Below, in pieces: positions 13,701 through 24,742 of a stretch of 64,000 bases of DNA. Every line of letters starts with the position of its first letter. The stretch's first letter is position 1. The notes below the pieces were generated by a model. That model had not been told where the DNA came from. It saw only the letters and a list, made by a program, of their open reading frames with translations, and ran no database searches. Position numbers and translations under genes: made by a program. The DNA comes from Dendrophyllia cribrosa (taxonomy: Eukaryota; Cnidaria; Anthozoa; Scleractinia; Dendrophylliidae), in assembly GCA_024195265.1 (NCBI GenBank), contig JAJLRJ010000009.1, positions 6,425,924 through 6,489,923 of the forward strand, given 5' to 3'.

Positions 13701-16700
13701 TCATCAGTGATTTGAGACCCGGTTTTGACTTTCTTGTTGTTTCTTTAGACAAGAAACTTTTACTCCACCTTGTCCTTCTCCACCAAGATGTATAAATGGG
13801 TTTTGGCAGAAAAATGTGGGGGTATCACCCTGTTATGGACTAGCTTCCCATCCAGGGAATGGGGGAGGGGTAAATGGCAACACTCCTAGTTGTTTTATGC
13901 TACAAAAACTGGGTGAAGCTCCAGCCGAGTAGGCCACCTGAGGCTCATGTATGACTCCCTTATTCTCCCTAAATTTTGCACGTACTAAATTTTGCTATTT
14001 TCGCATTTTGGAAAAATCAGGAACATTAAAGGAGAGTGTGAAAATTAAAAGCGTGATATTTAAAGTGCACCTAAACCCCAATTTTTTTTTCTGTTAATCA
14101 ACTCAATGTAGGTTGAAAAGTCAAATACTGAAATATTTCTTGTTTTTAACGTCGCGTTAGTGAGTTATAGAGATTTGAATTTACTAAATGCTAATTAGAT
14201 GATGTCAAATGCAGACTCGATTATTATACAACTACTTGTTTCCTTCTCCAAGTAATATTTTTTTTACAAACAGTTTTTAAACAGTTTTTATTAAGTATTT
14301 CTTAAATTGATTATCCTTAAGCTGTGAACTGCGTATTGTAAATTAAAGTAGTAATAATGGTAAAGTCTGCATTTGACGTCATCTAATTAACATTTTGTAA
14401 ATTCAAATCTCAATAACTCACTAACACGACGGTAAAAACAAGAAATATTTCACTAGTCGACTTTTCAACGTACATTGAGTTGATTAAAAGAAAAAAAAAA
14501 TTAGGGTTTAGGTGCACTTTAATACCATGATAAGAAAACAATGCATATTAAATTATTAAGGTCGAGAAGATGGCTCCGCGCTTTGACTCAGCAACCACAA
14601 CGTTGACGATGCCACCTCGTAAAAGTAGAAAGCGCGTCACTTTTGATATTTCTATGAACATTCTTTTAAGGCTTGGAAGATTTAAAGAAATGGAAAAATC
14701 ATGAAATTAAACATCCTTTTGTTTACTTTTTTCCTGGAATCACGAAAATTTATACTCACGAAATACAACTCCCGAATTTTCACGAAATTAGGTACATCGT
14801 GTGAAAATTAGTAAGAAAGGTAATAACCTGTAGTTAGTTTTTAACTTGTGAATAGGTGAAGCGTTGAGCAAGTTTTTTCATAGCATTTGAGTAGAAATTT
14901 CACTCAATTGTCAGTGGTTAACAGTGAGCCCATGATATGTAATGATCACCTGCCTTAGTCAAGGGGATGGCATTTGAGGGATAGGAGGGTGGGGAGTTAT
15001 AGACACGAGGGTTGGGGGGTTGGTGGGTCAGTGGAACAATATGCCTAGGAGAGGGGAGGCTCATAGGAGCCTTTGACTTTCATATCTTCTTAATCCTTGG
15101 CAGCTTATAAGAGTGGTTAATCTTAAACCTCAAGACAAAGAACTATCATCATCTATCAGCAGTCATGACAGCAGACCATCCATTCAGGCAACTAGAATCC
15201 CTGTCATTATAGAAACTGTAATGGAGAAGTCATTAACTGGCTGCCAAGGAAACCAGCTCAGAAATTTGTATGTACCTGTAACGTTTTGTATCTTGTTAAA
15301 TATGAGGCAGATGGTACAATTTTCTCTTGAAACTAGGGATGATCCCAGGGGGCCAGTAACTTGCTCATGATTTCAAATTATCATTGCGCTACTTGCTCAG
15401 CCGATTCCAATTTTCTCATACAATTACTTCCAGAATTTTACCCTCTTTACTAAACAAACATTTGTGATTGAATTTTGTATTCAATAATTTTAAGTATATT
15501 AATTAAATTTAATAATTAAAATATTTTTTTATACAAATATATTAATGTGTAGTTTCAGACTCCAATTAAAGCACTGGTATCCATAATAATTTATTACTGA
15601 TCTTAATTACTTAAGGGAATTACCTCTTGATCTGTGGGAGGAGTCATCACGGGAAGAATTTCAACCTTCTACAAATGGCGTAATTGTAAAGGTAAGCATT
15701 ATTATTTTAAACCAGAAGCTTTTGTTTTACACAAATTACTGTACTGTGTACTGCCTAAACAGAAAGTGGATCACAGAGTGCTGAAAGGCTACAGGATCAT
15801 CACTATGGCCAACATACTTGTATATAACTGCATGGTCAAATATGCCCTTTTGCCACGGTGCCCAGTTGGAATACCTTACATGTAGGTCATAAAAAGGGTT
15901 ATAAGTTTTTAATGTATAAAATCCATTTTAGTGTCTGTAACAAGTAATTGAAATAATTATTGACATACATGTACCAGTTAATCTTAAAATTACATATATA
16001 TATTTCAGAGTAAGTACCACGTTGATGTGGAGATGGATATTAAGTGGGCACAGCCCATCTCCGTCCAGCTACCCATCACATTACGAGCGCCACCAAACCA
16101 ATCAGTGAGTTGCATTTTATTATTGGTGATAGTGATTAATCACTGGTCACATCTGTTGCTGTTTGTCTTAAGCTTACAAGTTCTGGCTTTCATAAAGCAT
16201 ATTATTTAATTGTTTAGCAGACAAATGCTAAAGTACCTCATTGGGAAATGTTTACCATCTTGGATTGTGAAAACGGAGGAAGAATGTAAGAAATGCAGCC
16301 AAGGGCGTCACAACTTAGTTTGGAATCCAACATGGCGACTAACCATACAACAAATTCTTAGCGTTTTCGCACTGTCACAAGTATTAAAAATGCCTGCATC
16401 CAACCTCTCTTTCCTGCCAGCAACGTTATTTAATCTGATATGGACGTCCCAAGAAAATGTCTGCATTAGAGGGTAGCTTTCATATACTAGGTTTTTAACT
16501 TTTTCTTTAATTTTGATTTTCAGTGGAGTGATTGGGACCCACCTCCATGGGTATACAACTGTAGAGTTATTAAGATCACTGGTCCCTGTGCTGTTCCAGA
16601 GCATCTATTAGGTATGTTAATATTAAAGTCTGCCTTATGCAAATATGTGTAAAAGTGCTTGCTTGCTTTGCAAGTGAAGTGCTGTGTGCTGCATGTGGCG

Positions 16701-17011
16701 ACAGTTAGGCATTACACTTTTGATCTAAAGATCAATAGTTTGAGGACTGGTCTCTAACATTGTATTGTTTCCTTAGACTTCGCTTTGCCCCAAGTTGTCT
16801 CTTTCCACACAGGTGTGATTACGGCGACATACTGTGGGAGTAACCCTGCAATAGGCTAGCATCCCATCCATCCCTGTTATTTTCTTAGCTTCCCTAGAAC
16901 ACTTGAAAATTAACTTAAATATGTCAAATTGTTAAAACTTATTTTTTTGTTTGATTTTCAGGTTCCAAAATGTTTGTCAACATCCCAGGGGTCCAAGCAG
17001 ACCCTTTCTGA
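4722..17011 (+). CDS. arrestin-domain protein, 3' ten exons (5' end not found)
   Basis: Ten exons join in phase with canonical splice sites: 4722-4844, 6377-6439, 6525-6634, 10635-10762, 13437-13533, 15104-15267, 15616-15691, 16009-16104, 16524-16611 and 16962-17011 (stop TGA). The product resembles the alpha-arrestin (ARRDC) fold: an early WEYRE strand, then a PFHYTL..GLPGSFE stretch matching the family's F.F.LP..LPSSFE pattern, then a second sheet ending in LPITLRAPP. Alpha-arrestins are adaptors linking membrane cargo to ubiquitin ligases, but no PPxY motif is visible in these exons, so that role is unproven. The first exon needs one preceding nucleotide of a codon, so at least one 5' exon is missing. 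A polyadenylation signal AATAAA lies at 17112-17117. The family call is by eye. Confidence 0.7.
4879..5165. mobile_element. MITE with TIR AGAGCAGTTTTCAATTGAGT
   Basis: Inverted ends of 22 bp bound a 287-bp palindromic element in intron 1 of the arrestin-domain gene. The arms keep partial complementarity inward, through the repeated CCAATCA and AACCAAA blocks. No coding capacity; the short opposite-strand ORFs here are by-products of the palindrome. Confidence 0.75.
5377..5692 (+). repeat. ~88-bp tandem repeat, 3.6 copies
   Basis: Units begin with ACCATGCAAAAGTACTGCTG at about 5377, 5465, 5554 and 5642 (spacing 88-89 bp) and include the blocks GGTCACACCATAGG and CAGACTCAAAAGTTAG. Intronic, no coding role seen. 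Confidence 0.9.
5693..5805 (+). repeat. SINE tail fragment (5'-truncated)
   Basis: Carries the block GGACTAGCATCCCATCCAGG followed by a CTTCATGCTA segment. The same tail occurs in the SINE copies near 6.7, 13.7 and 16.7 kb, but the tRNA-like head is absent here. Confidence 0.7.
6686..7010 (+). repeat. tRNA-derived SINE
   Basis: The head has an A-box-like segment (GGTCTTGTGGCCAGCAC) and a B box GGTTCGAGCCT at about 6745, followed by the family body TTTCCTTAGACAAGAAAC and the tail GGACTAGCATCCCATCC. It sits in intron 3 of the arrestin-domain gene. Copies of the same family are recognised near 13.7 and 16.7 kb. Confidence 0.8.
7344..8354. mobile_element. piggyBac-type MITE, copy 1
   Basis: 1,011 bp, flanked by TTAA at 7340-7343 and 8355-8358, with ends CCCATTGACACCTGA and TCAGGTGTGAATGGG. 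TTAA targets with CCC..GGG ends are the piggyBac signature. No transposase. A 103-codon minus-strand ORF (7745-8056) is kept in both copies but resembles nothing known to me. Confidence 0.85.
8372..8556. repeat. short GTTAGGG-rich repeat with inverted ends
   Basis: Ends GGTCACGTGACCAGG and CCAGGTCACGTGATA bracket a core with several telomere-like GGGTTAGG blocks. It may be a small MITE; no target duplication was identified. Confidence 0.4.
8863..9873. mobile_element. piggyBac-type MITE, copy 2
   Basis: Same length, orientation and TIRs as the copy 1.5 kb upstream, flanked by TTAA at 8859-8862 and 9874-9877. I count about five substitutions between the two copies, so both are young. The minus ORF at 9264-9575 is the duplicate of the one in copy 1. 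Confidence 0.85.
10128..10326. repeat. long perfect hairpin (foldback element)
   Basis: Two arms of about 75-80 nt are near-perfect inverse complements around a loop holding GGAGGGCTAGC repeats. The outer arm contains the self-complementary TATCGACTGAGTCGATA. A diverged single arm of the same family (TTTATCAACTGAGT...GAGCGCTAGCCCTT) is visible near 7140-7200. Confidence 0.9.
12234..13388 (-). mobile_element. pogo/Tigger-type element remnant
   Basis: Ends CAGTAGACCCTC and GAGGTTCGACTG (inverse complement CAGTCGAACCTC) are flanked by TA on both sides, as expected for Tc1/mariner-pogo. The minus-strand ORF at 12770-13144 ends in a KSAKQSTIDRFSS tail like the C-terminus of pogo/Tigger transposases, so it is probably a surviving 3' fragment. 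Subterminal GAGAGGTGGTCTCTC-like repeats are present at both ends. A SINE is inserted in the left part. Confidence 0.65.
12488..12752 (+). repeat. tRNA-derived SINE with conserved central domain
   Basis: A clear tRNA-like head: A box TGGTGTAGTGGTGAGAGCAC and B box GGGTTCGATCCTC, followed by a GTTGGTTCTCTCCTTGCTCC / TTTTCTCCAGGTACTCCGG core and an ATTT-repeat tail. The core resembles deeply conserved animal SINE domains. It is nested inside the pogo-type remnant and so inserted later. Confidence 0.8.
13683..13965 (+). repeat. tRNA-derived SINE (diverged)
   Basis: Diverged member of the SINE family at 6.7 kb: GTGGTGTAGTGGTCATCAG head, TAGACAAGAAACTTTTACTC body and the GGACTAGCTTCCCATCCAGG tail. 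Lies in intron 5 of the arrestin-domain gene. Confidence 0.7.
14060..14522. mobile_element. foldback MITE with TTAAAGTGCACC ends, copy 1
   Basis: Inverted ends TTAAAGTGCACC/GGTGCACTTTAA. The arms stay complementary far inward through the blocks TTTTTAACGTCG, GTGAGTTATAGAGATTTG and GCTAATTAGATGA. A second, more perfect copy lies at 19.4 kb. Confidence 0.85.
14920..15085 (+). repeat. dispersed repeat, copy 1
   Basis: Shares the blocks TGAGCCCATGATATGTAATG, CACCTGCCTTA and CTCATAGGAGCCTTTGA with 17505-17635. It ends just before the exon at 15104. Family unknown. Confidence 0.6.
16690..16885 (+). repeat. tRNA-derived SINE (diverged)
   Basis: Third recognised member of the 6.7-kb SINE family: diverged head, TTTCCTTAGACTTCGC body and GGCTAGCATCCCATCC tail. 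Located in the last intron of the arrestin-domain gene. Confidence 0.65.
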
Positions 17012-17117
17012 GAATTTCTTGAAATTTTATTACATACATTTACATTAGCATCATACACAGTTTCAGTAAATCAGCTTTCCAAATTTTAAAATGGCATTGA
17101 ATCTTCATTGAAATAAA

Positions 17118-18287
17118 CATTCTGTGCATCTCTGGTAATTTTTTGGTTGGTTCCCAAATATATTGGGATCTGTTGGAAAATGTAATGTTAACATACCAAG
17201 CTGTTAATGTGTTAGTTTTTAGAGAATGTTTTTGTTACCATTTATTTTATTTTATTGGTCTTGGGTCTCAGATGAGGGAGCCATAATATTCTAACTGAAA
17301 TCTTAGTTTTTCCATTATTGGCTTTTTCTTTGAGGACTTTGAGTGCAGGCAAGAAAACTAATCAACAAAACCAAAGGGATACAAACGTTTTTGTTATCAA
17401 TGGTTTCTAAGTGCAAAATCTTGGACTTCAGGACATTCCAGTTCATGGTAGTTTAAGTCATTAACTTTGGACTAGGGACTATTAATTTTCATTTTTCGAT
17501 TGGCTGTTAGCATTGAGCCCACAATATGTAATGGTCACCTGCCTTACCCATAGGGACAGCATTGGAGGGAGGGGTCGGTGGAGCAAAATGCCTAGGAGGG
17601 GAGGGTGTGAATGGCTCATAGGAGCCTTTGATCTTGGTACATGTAAATACAACCCAAGTTAGGAAGTGCTACTGTTTTATTGTGACTCGCACAAAGGTAA
17701 ACAAGAAAAGTTAGACCTGATTGCAGGTTACGTAGTCAGCAATAATTATTGTTCAACAGTACAGTTGTAACAGTAACTGGTTTCAGTTTGGAAAAACATG
17801 GCAAGTGCCCTAAGTGCACTAATGACAATGGTATCATTCTGCCCCATTGATGGGAGATTAGTTTTTCCTGATTTATTGATTTTTTTACTGACTTTCTCAA
17901 AATGTGCAAGATTTTTATGATTCTTAAGGAATAAATATTATTGTTATTTAAAAAAAAAGCTGGATTCTAAAGTAGTTTCTAATTAATTATTTTAATGAAA
18001 ATATTTTTGTTCAAGAATAATTTTATCTCAGTGCATGTAAAACATTGCAGTCGTTACATGATTTATAGAGTACTGTATGTTGTACATGTAGATGCAGACT
18101 GAAACATTTTTATAAAAGTAACACCATAAATTTTTATAATTAGTTTTTAATATGTTTAAAAATTATTCTTATATACAATTTAAGAACATAAATTTAAGAG
18201 GTAGAGTAAAGGTAAATTGTTTTATGTAAAGGGAGGTATGAGTAATAAAATCATCGCTTGTCAGAAATATTGTAGTTATGTAATGTC
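17118..18287. other. spacer downstream of arrestin-domain gene
   Basis: AT-rich; no gene seen. Holds the second copy of the dispersed repeat (17505-17635). Confidence 0.6.
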
Positions 18288-18660
18288 GAGGCCGTGTTAG
18301 GGGGGGGGGGGGGTACCCATGTCCACCGTTTGAATTTCACAAGCAGCTATGTCGCAATTTCAGGACATTTTTGTGTCGCCCTTCGGAATTTCGCAAAGTG
18401 ATGTCATTTAAAATGAATGCCTTGTTGGGTATTTATTATGACTTTTATGTATTTCAATAAAATGTGACTTGGTTTTGTCATGTGTACGCTAACACTTTTG
18501 AGATCTAAGCAATTACAAAATTCACTGTCGATTTATTTTGCCATTGGTGTCGCTCTCAGTAATTCATCAGAGTAGTCTGTTGTTCGTCGCTAGTTCGTGT
18601 CTCTAGTGTCGTCGTTTCAAGGCCGTGTTGCTTGTCGGAATTTACCCCTAACAGGGCCTC
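18288..18660. mobile_element. MITE with GAGGCCGTGTTAGGGG ends
   Basis: The left end GAGGCCGTGTTAGGGG runs into a poly-G tract, and the right end is CCCCTAACAGGGCCTC. A relative at 54418-55853 is interrupted by another element. Confidence 0.65.
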
Positions 18661-19363
18661 AATGTCACTTATTTGTTTGGGGTAACTGTTGTTGAAGTTC
18701 AACTCTCAGAACACTTTGTACTGGTGTGACATAATTTCCATGTTACATGTCTATCACCAAATGCCACCAAATATAAAACTACAGTACATGTACATTGGAT
18801 AAAAAGTTTGGAGATGAATTGCAGGATCACATGGATGGAAGTGGATTACATTTTCAACAAAATTAATTTGATTTCATGACAGATGATCGACAAATCAAAA
18901 TTTCCATTCTGTTGGAACTTTGAGTAACTTTCTTAGCTGTTCGTTTGTCTCTGTAGTTTATATTCCTTTGTTTTCATCGCTTTTGGTGCTATATTCTTGC
19001 TATTTTAAGACAATAAAGCTAAAACATATATTTATATCAGTGAAAACCCAAAAATAATGGTCCAATTTTGTTTAAAATTGTTTTACAAGTATAATGAAAC
19101 TATAAACAAGTGTCTCTGACTACAGATGGCCAGGATGGAAATGGATTACAACTTGAAAAAATTGGCCAATTTTTTTTTAAGTTTGTTCAATGTGTTTTGG
19201 AAAATTTGCTAAAAACTGATTATGGTTTATTCTTTCTACAAGAATTAACTTAATATCTTGTTCTAGGTCTTCTAAGAGCATTTCGTGTTTGAAGTAAGAT
19301 GCTCAGTTTTAATTCTAGCACAGTCTGAGACAAAAACATGAAAACTGCCATGACATAGCCCCT

Positions 19364-19676
19364 TTAAAGTGCACCTAACCCCAATTTTTTTTTTGCTTAA
19401 TCAACTCTATGTACGTTGAAAAGTTGAATAGTTAAATATTTCTTGTTTTTAACGTCGCGTTAGTGAGTTATAGAGATTTGAATTTACAAAATGCTAATTA
19501 GATGACGTAAATTTGATTCCCGAATTTACGTCATCTAATTAGCATTTCGTAAATTCAAATCTCTATAACTCACTAACGTGACGTTAAAAACAAGAAATAT
19601 TTAACTATTCAACTTTTCAACGTACATAGAGTTGATTAAGCAAAAAAAAAATTGCAGGGGGTTAGGTGCACTTTAA
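19364..19676. mobile_element. foldback MITE with TTAAAGTGCACC ends, copy 2
   Basis: A nearly perfect 313-bp palindrome: TTAAAGTGCACC/GGTGCACTTTAA ends with about 150-nt arms meeting at a short centre near 19515. Same family as 14060-14522. It should form a very stable hairpin. Confidence 0.9.
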
Positions 19677-19792
19677 GCTGGTTTCATGTAAACTGATGTA
19701 GTGATAATTATGAAGACAAAAGCTGTTGAAATGTTCATTAGTTGTTAATACAATAATATTGCTACTCTTTCCTAATAGTCCATGCTATATTT

Positions 19793-22164
19793 TCACCCAG
19801 TTTTAGTGATCAATGTTTCACTTAGTTCCCATAGTTTCTTAGCCACTCCATCATCCCTGGTATGAGGTGGAAATTCCTTTACATTGCAGTCGGTAAAGAT
19901 TGCCCCGGACACTTGATCCAATTTCTCTTCAGTGGCACAGTAAATGATGGTCTGGGCTCCTTCCCTGGGTCTCTTGGCCACAACAAATGCAATGGGGAAC
20001 AGACAAAGCTTTTTCATGAAGCTCAGGGATGAATTACGGTGAAGTTCAGTCCAGCATAAACCAGGGCACAAGGAGTTGACAGTGATACCTGAAATGTTTA
20101 AACAAAGTTGTTGGTGGATACTATTGATCACAGACATCTTTTGAAATGGTTACAAATCATCCAGCTTCTTGCACAGTTGGTTTCACTCCGTGGTTTTAAA
20201 AAATTTTATCAGGTGATAACATTTTTATAACCACAGGTCAACCACAGATCCGTAACGATGAACTTGCCTATTTTGCCTTCAAATAATATATTTCTTGTAC
20301 TTAACTTTCTGTAACTTAAAGTGTACATGAAGTGAAATTTCACTACTGTTTTTTTAGGGTTTTATGTTGTTTATATCAGTGCACCTTTACCGGTATTTCA
20401 TTTTCGGTCGTTTTTCTCTTTTGCGCGAAGAGGATCCACTACATTGTATTTTTAGCAGTTTGAAAACTCCCACTGGAGCCTGAAATTTGCGACATTTTGA
20501 GCACAGCCTAAAAGGTACAAACAATGTATTTGTGATGTCATTTGTGTGTTCGATTACAACAAAACCTGGTGGAGAAGGGGATGAACCCGGGGCTAAAATA
20601 TGTGTCACTTTCAAACATCGAAAGAATCCTTGACAACAAGTTGCCAAAACTCCACTGTAAAACAAGTGATGTGCTCAGTTGTAAACACACTAATGATGTC
20701 ACTAGAACCCAGGTCCTTGTCTGATATGCCCAACTTGCGTTGCTTGTTAAAATATGTTCCTGCCACTTTAAGTGACTTATTTACCCATCAAAATAATTCT
20801 TAAAACAATTATTTTCAGATTATTAAAAAAAAAATGGTAGTGAAACCTTTACTTCATGTGCACTTAAACAGGAATTAAAATCCTTTCCTAGGAAAGATTT
20901 CCGAGCACATTTGACTGCGAGTTAAAATTCATTTATCACACATTCAATATTGCGTGACATAACCGATGATGTGGCCGATTTGTGGTCAACAAAATTTTGA
21001 TCATGTGATCAACTTTTTTCAAACACCCTGGAGATTTTGACATTTTGAGTGAGGCTAGTATCAAATTTCCTACCCCAGGGGGACTAATGAATTTCAAAAT
21101 GCCATCCCTAGGGTGACTATTTCTGTGGCATTCAAATAATTGGACCAAAATTCCCCACCCTGGAGGCATCAAATAAAAAAACTAATTTTAAAATCCCTAC
21201 CCGGGTGACAGCTCTCTCTGTCAAAATGTCATCGGTTGGTTGCCGAGGTTAGGTGCAGTATAACATTTGTATATGGGGATGACACACCCATCAATGTTAA
21301 GCTGGAGGGGAGGGAATAGGTGGGGGATTTGACCTCTTGACCAATAATAACGTCCCTGTGGTCGGACATTGGAGCAGCAAAAATGATTCTACTGTAGTTC
21401 AAATTCCCTGCTTATACCTGGCCTCCCCTGCAGCTTAACATTGATAGGTGCATTAGTACTTGACACCTTCACTTCTTACCTTCAGGAAGCCTTTTGCTTA
21501 ACTCATGTGCAAACAGCAAGTTAGCAAGTTTGCTCTGAGCATAGGGTCCTTTCATGTGATCCTGTTTTTCCAAATGACCCTTCTCTGCATAAATGTTGTC
21601 AAAATCAATGAGAGCCCTCTTAGCCAGACTGGATGACACTACAACAATCCGACTTGGTGAGGATTTCTCAAGCAGTTCTAACAACAAGTTGGTCAACAAG
21701 AAGTGCCCAAGATGATTGACACCAAAATGAATCTCGAACCCATCCTGGGTTTTAGCTGTAGGGGGGTCCATGTACACCCCTGCATTGTTGATCAGAACAT
21801 CTAATCTCCTTTCCTCTTTCAATATTTCACCAACAAATGTACGCACGGATGCCAAAGACGACAAATCAAGGTTCTTCACGACTAGTACTGCATCTTTGAC
21901 CTTGGAGCAGATTTCCTTCACGGCTCGTTCGCCTTTTTCAAGACTTCTACAGGCAAGAATAACACGCGCTTGGCGTCTGGCGAGATCCAAAGCTACTTCT
22001 TTGCCAAGCCCTGTGTTTGCTCCAGTGACAATCACAGTCTTTCCTTTCATCGACACGTTATTCCTGCATACTCCTCCTGCAAAATAGCATCGTAAACGAT
22101 AGTATACAAACGCCAAACCGGCGGTTATAACAGATACAACAACAACAGCGGTGTTGCCTGCCAT
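19793..22164 (-). CDS. retinol-dehydrogenase-like short-chain dehydrogenase
   Basis: Two exons on the minus strand: 22164-21480 and 20088-19793, joined by a canonical GT..AG intron that splits a Gly codon; 326 aa. The N-terminus has a hydrophobic anchor (about residues 5-22), then the cofactor motif TGANTGLG (47-54), NNAG (126-129), a serine cluster (177-179) and catalytic YAQSK with Y208 and K212. This is a complete classical SDR of the RDH11/12/13/14 type, which reduce or oxidise retinoids and other lipophilic carbonyls with NADP(H) at membranes. Substrate cannot be read from sequence. It shares a 129-bp promoter region with PITHD1. The 1.4-kb intron contains a foldback MITE. Confidence 0.9.
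20316..20867. mobile_element. foldback MITE in the SDR intron
   Basis: Ends TTAAAGTGTACATGAAGT and ACTTCATGTGCACTTAA are imperfect inverse complements, continuing inward as AAATTTCACTA versus TAGTGAAACC. Related at the very tip to the TTAAAGTGCACC family. The short ORFs inside are not genes. Confidence 0.65.
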
Positions 22165-22293
22165 TTTTTTTCCAAGACCACTAGCTGAGGGCCCGCGTTC
22201 CCTTTATACTGCGGATTGTACTTACCTCGACACTGTATTCATATGTGATATCACAGAAACATCCTTAGTCTCCAATCTCTCACGTTTTTCAAC
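22165..22293. promoter_or_regulatory. bidirectional promoter region SDR / PITHD1
   Basis: Only 129 bp separate the start codons of two divergent conserved genes, so the two promoters must overlap. A TTTATACT block is visible near 22204. The regulatory role is inferred from the geometry. Confidence 0.6.
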
Positions 22294-22911
22294 ATGGCGG
22301 GTTGTGGCCACCAACATGAACATGATCACGACCATTCTGAATCGGAAAGAGGCGCCCAGTTTCACCTTTTCCTGAAAATCGACCTCATCAAGCTTCAGTG
22401 CTTGAACGAAGCCGAGGAAGGCTCGGCTAAAAACGTTTTCAAACCATGGGACGAACGTCTCGATACGACGAAATTTGTGGAAAGTGATGCTGACGAGGAG
22501 CTGCTTTTTAACATCCCTTTTGTTGGTCAGGTCAAACTAAAAGGCATCGTGGTCATAGGAGGCGAAAATGGCGAGCATCCCTCAGAGATGAAGCTCTACA
22601 AAAATCGTCCATTTATGACGTTCGACGATGCAAAAGCGGAGCCTGATCAACAGTTCGACATGAACGAGGATCATGATGGCACTTTGGAATACACGCCCAA
22701 GGTAGCACGTTTTTCCAATGTGGAGCATCTTTCTATTTATTTTCCTCGTAACTTTGGAGCTGAAACAAGCAAGGTGTATTTTATCGGACTGAAGGGTGAT
22801 TTCCAAGAGGCGCATCGCCATGGCGTGACAATTTGCACGTATGAAGCGAAGCCCAATCCAGCCGATCATAAAACTGGAGCGTTTGACAGCGTGCATCATC
22901 CAGTGAATTAG
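22294..22911 (+). CDS. PITHD1: PITH domain-containing protein 1
   Basis: A single uninterrupted 205-codon ORF, close to the usual length of animal PITHD1. The N-terminus is His-rich (HQHEHDHDH). The PITH domain follows, with the highly conserved blocks FKPWDER, KFVESDADEELLFNIPF, KLKGIVVIGG, HPSEMKLYKNRP and RFSNVEHLSIYFP. The PITH domain was first named for a proteasome-interacting thioredoxin relative; PITHD1 has been linked to proteasome function and transcriptional control, but this sequence alone shows no catalytic site. The ATG is embedded in an ATGGCGG context. The absence of introns could reflect an ancient retrocopy or intron loss. It is head to head with the SDR gene. Confidence 0.95.
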   Translation: MAGCGHQHEHDHDHSESERGAQFHLFLKIDLIKLQCLNEAEEGSAKNVFKPWDERLDTTKFVESDADEELLFNIPFVGQVKLKGIVVIGGENGEHPSEMKLYKNRPFMTFDDAKAEPDQQFDMNEDHDGTLEYTPKVARFSNVEHLSIYFPRNFGAETSKVYFIGLKGDFQEAHRHGVTICTYEAKPNPADHKTGAFDSVHHPVN

Positions 22912-23650
22912 AGTTGTGTGAAGAAAGACAGAGAGAATTCAGTGAGCTGTTGTGTTGTGATCATCCTGTGAAAGAATTCTCAGATTTGCATTTTTGGGTG
23001 GAACTGCAGGAAAGAGGACATTCCATTTTTGTCCACACCCCTCTCCCCCTCCTTCCCCCTCCCCCCCTCCCCCCTCCCCCCTCCCACCCCCAACTCCTCC
23101 TAAAGATATCAGGAATCCGACCCGTCACCTTTTTGTCATCACCTTTGACAACAATCTCGTCCTTTTAAATTTTGGCAGTTACTCTGAACAAAAAAATCCT
23201 ATCCCCACTTAGCAAAAACTTGCCATCCTTAGGGGATGTGTGGAAAAAAATAGAATGCCCCAAGAGAGAGGAGATGGGGGAAACTGCCCTACCAGCTTCT
23301 CTCCACTAGCTACGGCCCTGACAATTCTGTAAAGCAAACTCGAACAACTCTAGTCTTTGGCAGTGCAATGCTTTTCTTTGCTATGCAAGACTCTTAAGAT
23401 GTTAGAAAATTGAGAAAATTACTGGTAGTTTTTTGGCCATATTAAAGCTGCTAAATGTAACATAAAATGAAAATGTTATTTGAATTTAAAAAATACATGT
23501 TTCTTGTTAATAGTGTACACCGTTTTCTTTTACCAGAACACAATTTCATACATTATTGCTATGTGATTTGTTATAAGAATTATTTTCCATTTTTTTAATC
23601 CCACTTGAGCAGGCTCCTAACCTTGAGCAATCATTTATCATTTCCACATA
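22912..23650. other. PITHD1 3' flank with polypyrimidine tract
   Basis: A C/T-only tract lies at about 23037-23100. No further gene is seen; the small ORFs through the tract are low-complexity artefacts. Confidence 0.6.
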
Positions 23651-24712
23651 CGAAAAACAAGATGTTATAGTCGATGAGATTATACGGACCCACACCACGA
23701 CCTTAGCAAATGTATTCCACATCACCTTACAACAGAAAGAAAAAAATTTGCCAAAAATATACTGGATACCAAAACTTCACAAGACACCGTACAAAGCATT
23801 GCAGGTTCAAGTTCATGCACCACTACTAAGATCTCCAAATTGATTTCTGAGTGCCTTAAACTTGTCAAGAGTCACTGTACTTCGTACTGCAAGACTATTT
23901 TGGAACGAACAGGTGTTAACTGCATGTGGATCATCAACAATTCGTTGGATGTAATTCGCACATTGCAGGACAAACAACTTTCGCTTAATCAGGTTAGTAC
24001 TTGGGACTTTTCCACTCTTTATACTAGCCTTCCACACGCCAAACTTAAACATCAACTCCATGATCTACTCTAAAAGGTTTTTAACACCAAAGGAAAGAGA
24101 TTCATAGCAACCAATAATTTCCACACATTCTGGGCTAATGATAGGACATCTACAAAGTACACGTACTTCTCCTGTAGGGAACTGTGCCTCGCTATTGACT
24201 TTCTTATCGATAATATCTACGTCCGCTTCAGAAACCCAGTTTTTCGGCAAATTATTGACATACCAATGGGCACTAACAGCGCACCTTTGTTGGCTGATCT
24301 GTTCCTCCACACCTTCAAGTATGATTTCATGCTCAGAACAATGAAGCAAGATATGACCAAAGCCATCCAATTTAGCAACACCTTTCGTTATATCGACGAT
24401 TTATTGAGCGCTAACAATGAGAATTTTGGAAATAACATCAGCGACATTTACCTGTCGGACCTGGAACTAAAGGACACTACCTTAACATGAAATGAAGTGT
24501 GTTATCTGGACATGAGAATCAAGAATGGTGACAACAACACACCTTTCCATCTCAGCGTCTACGACAAGAGAGATGACTTCTCCTTTCAGATTGTCAATTT
24601 TCCTCATATGGACAGCAACATTCCCGCCAATCTGGCCTATGGTGTTTATATATCTCAATTGGTGAGATATGCTAGAATTTGCACATCAAAGTTGGATTTT
24701 ATACACAGACTT
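23651..24712 (+). pseudogene. Penelope-like reverse transcriptase, left fragment
   Basis: Reads as an RT of the Penelope-like type: an IYWIPKLHKTPYKA block near 23755, DFSTLYTSLPH near 24010, IPMGTNSAPLLADLF near 24260-24305 (the primer-grip-side block) and the catalytic FRYIDDLL near 24385. It is dead: frame shift near 23820, in-frame stops at about 24071-24073 and 24488-24490. The frame then stays open (YDKRDDFSFQIVNFP, YGVYISQLVRYAR) to 24712, where the Polinton-like element begins. The rest of the domain resumes in phase at 46932, beyond the insertion, so the retroelement was there first. Confidence 0.8.
24708..24712 (+). repeat. target-site duplication GACTT, left
   Basis: Identical to 46927-46931. 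Polintons usually duplicate 6 bp; here five bases match and the sixth differs on either side (A versus T before, A versus C after). Confidence 0.75.
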
Positions 24713-24742
24713 AGTAGTAATGGGGGGCAGTATGGGGCACGA

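Noticed and set aside
22914..23212. Pro/Ser-rich ORFs downstream of PITHD1
   Set aside because: Produced by the C/T-only tract in the 3' flank.
24065..24370. Minus-strand ORF of 101 codons
   Set aside because: Antisense shadow of the reverse transcriptase remnant, whose sense strand carries the RT motifs.
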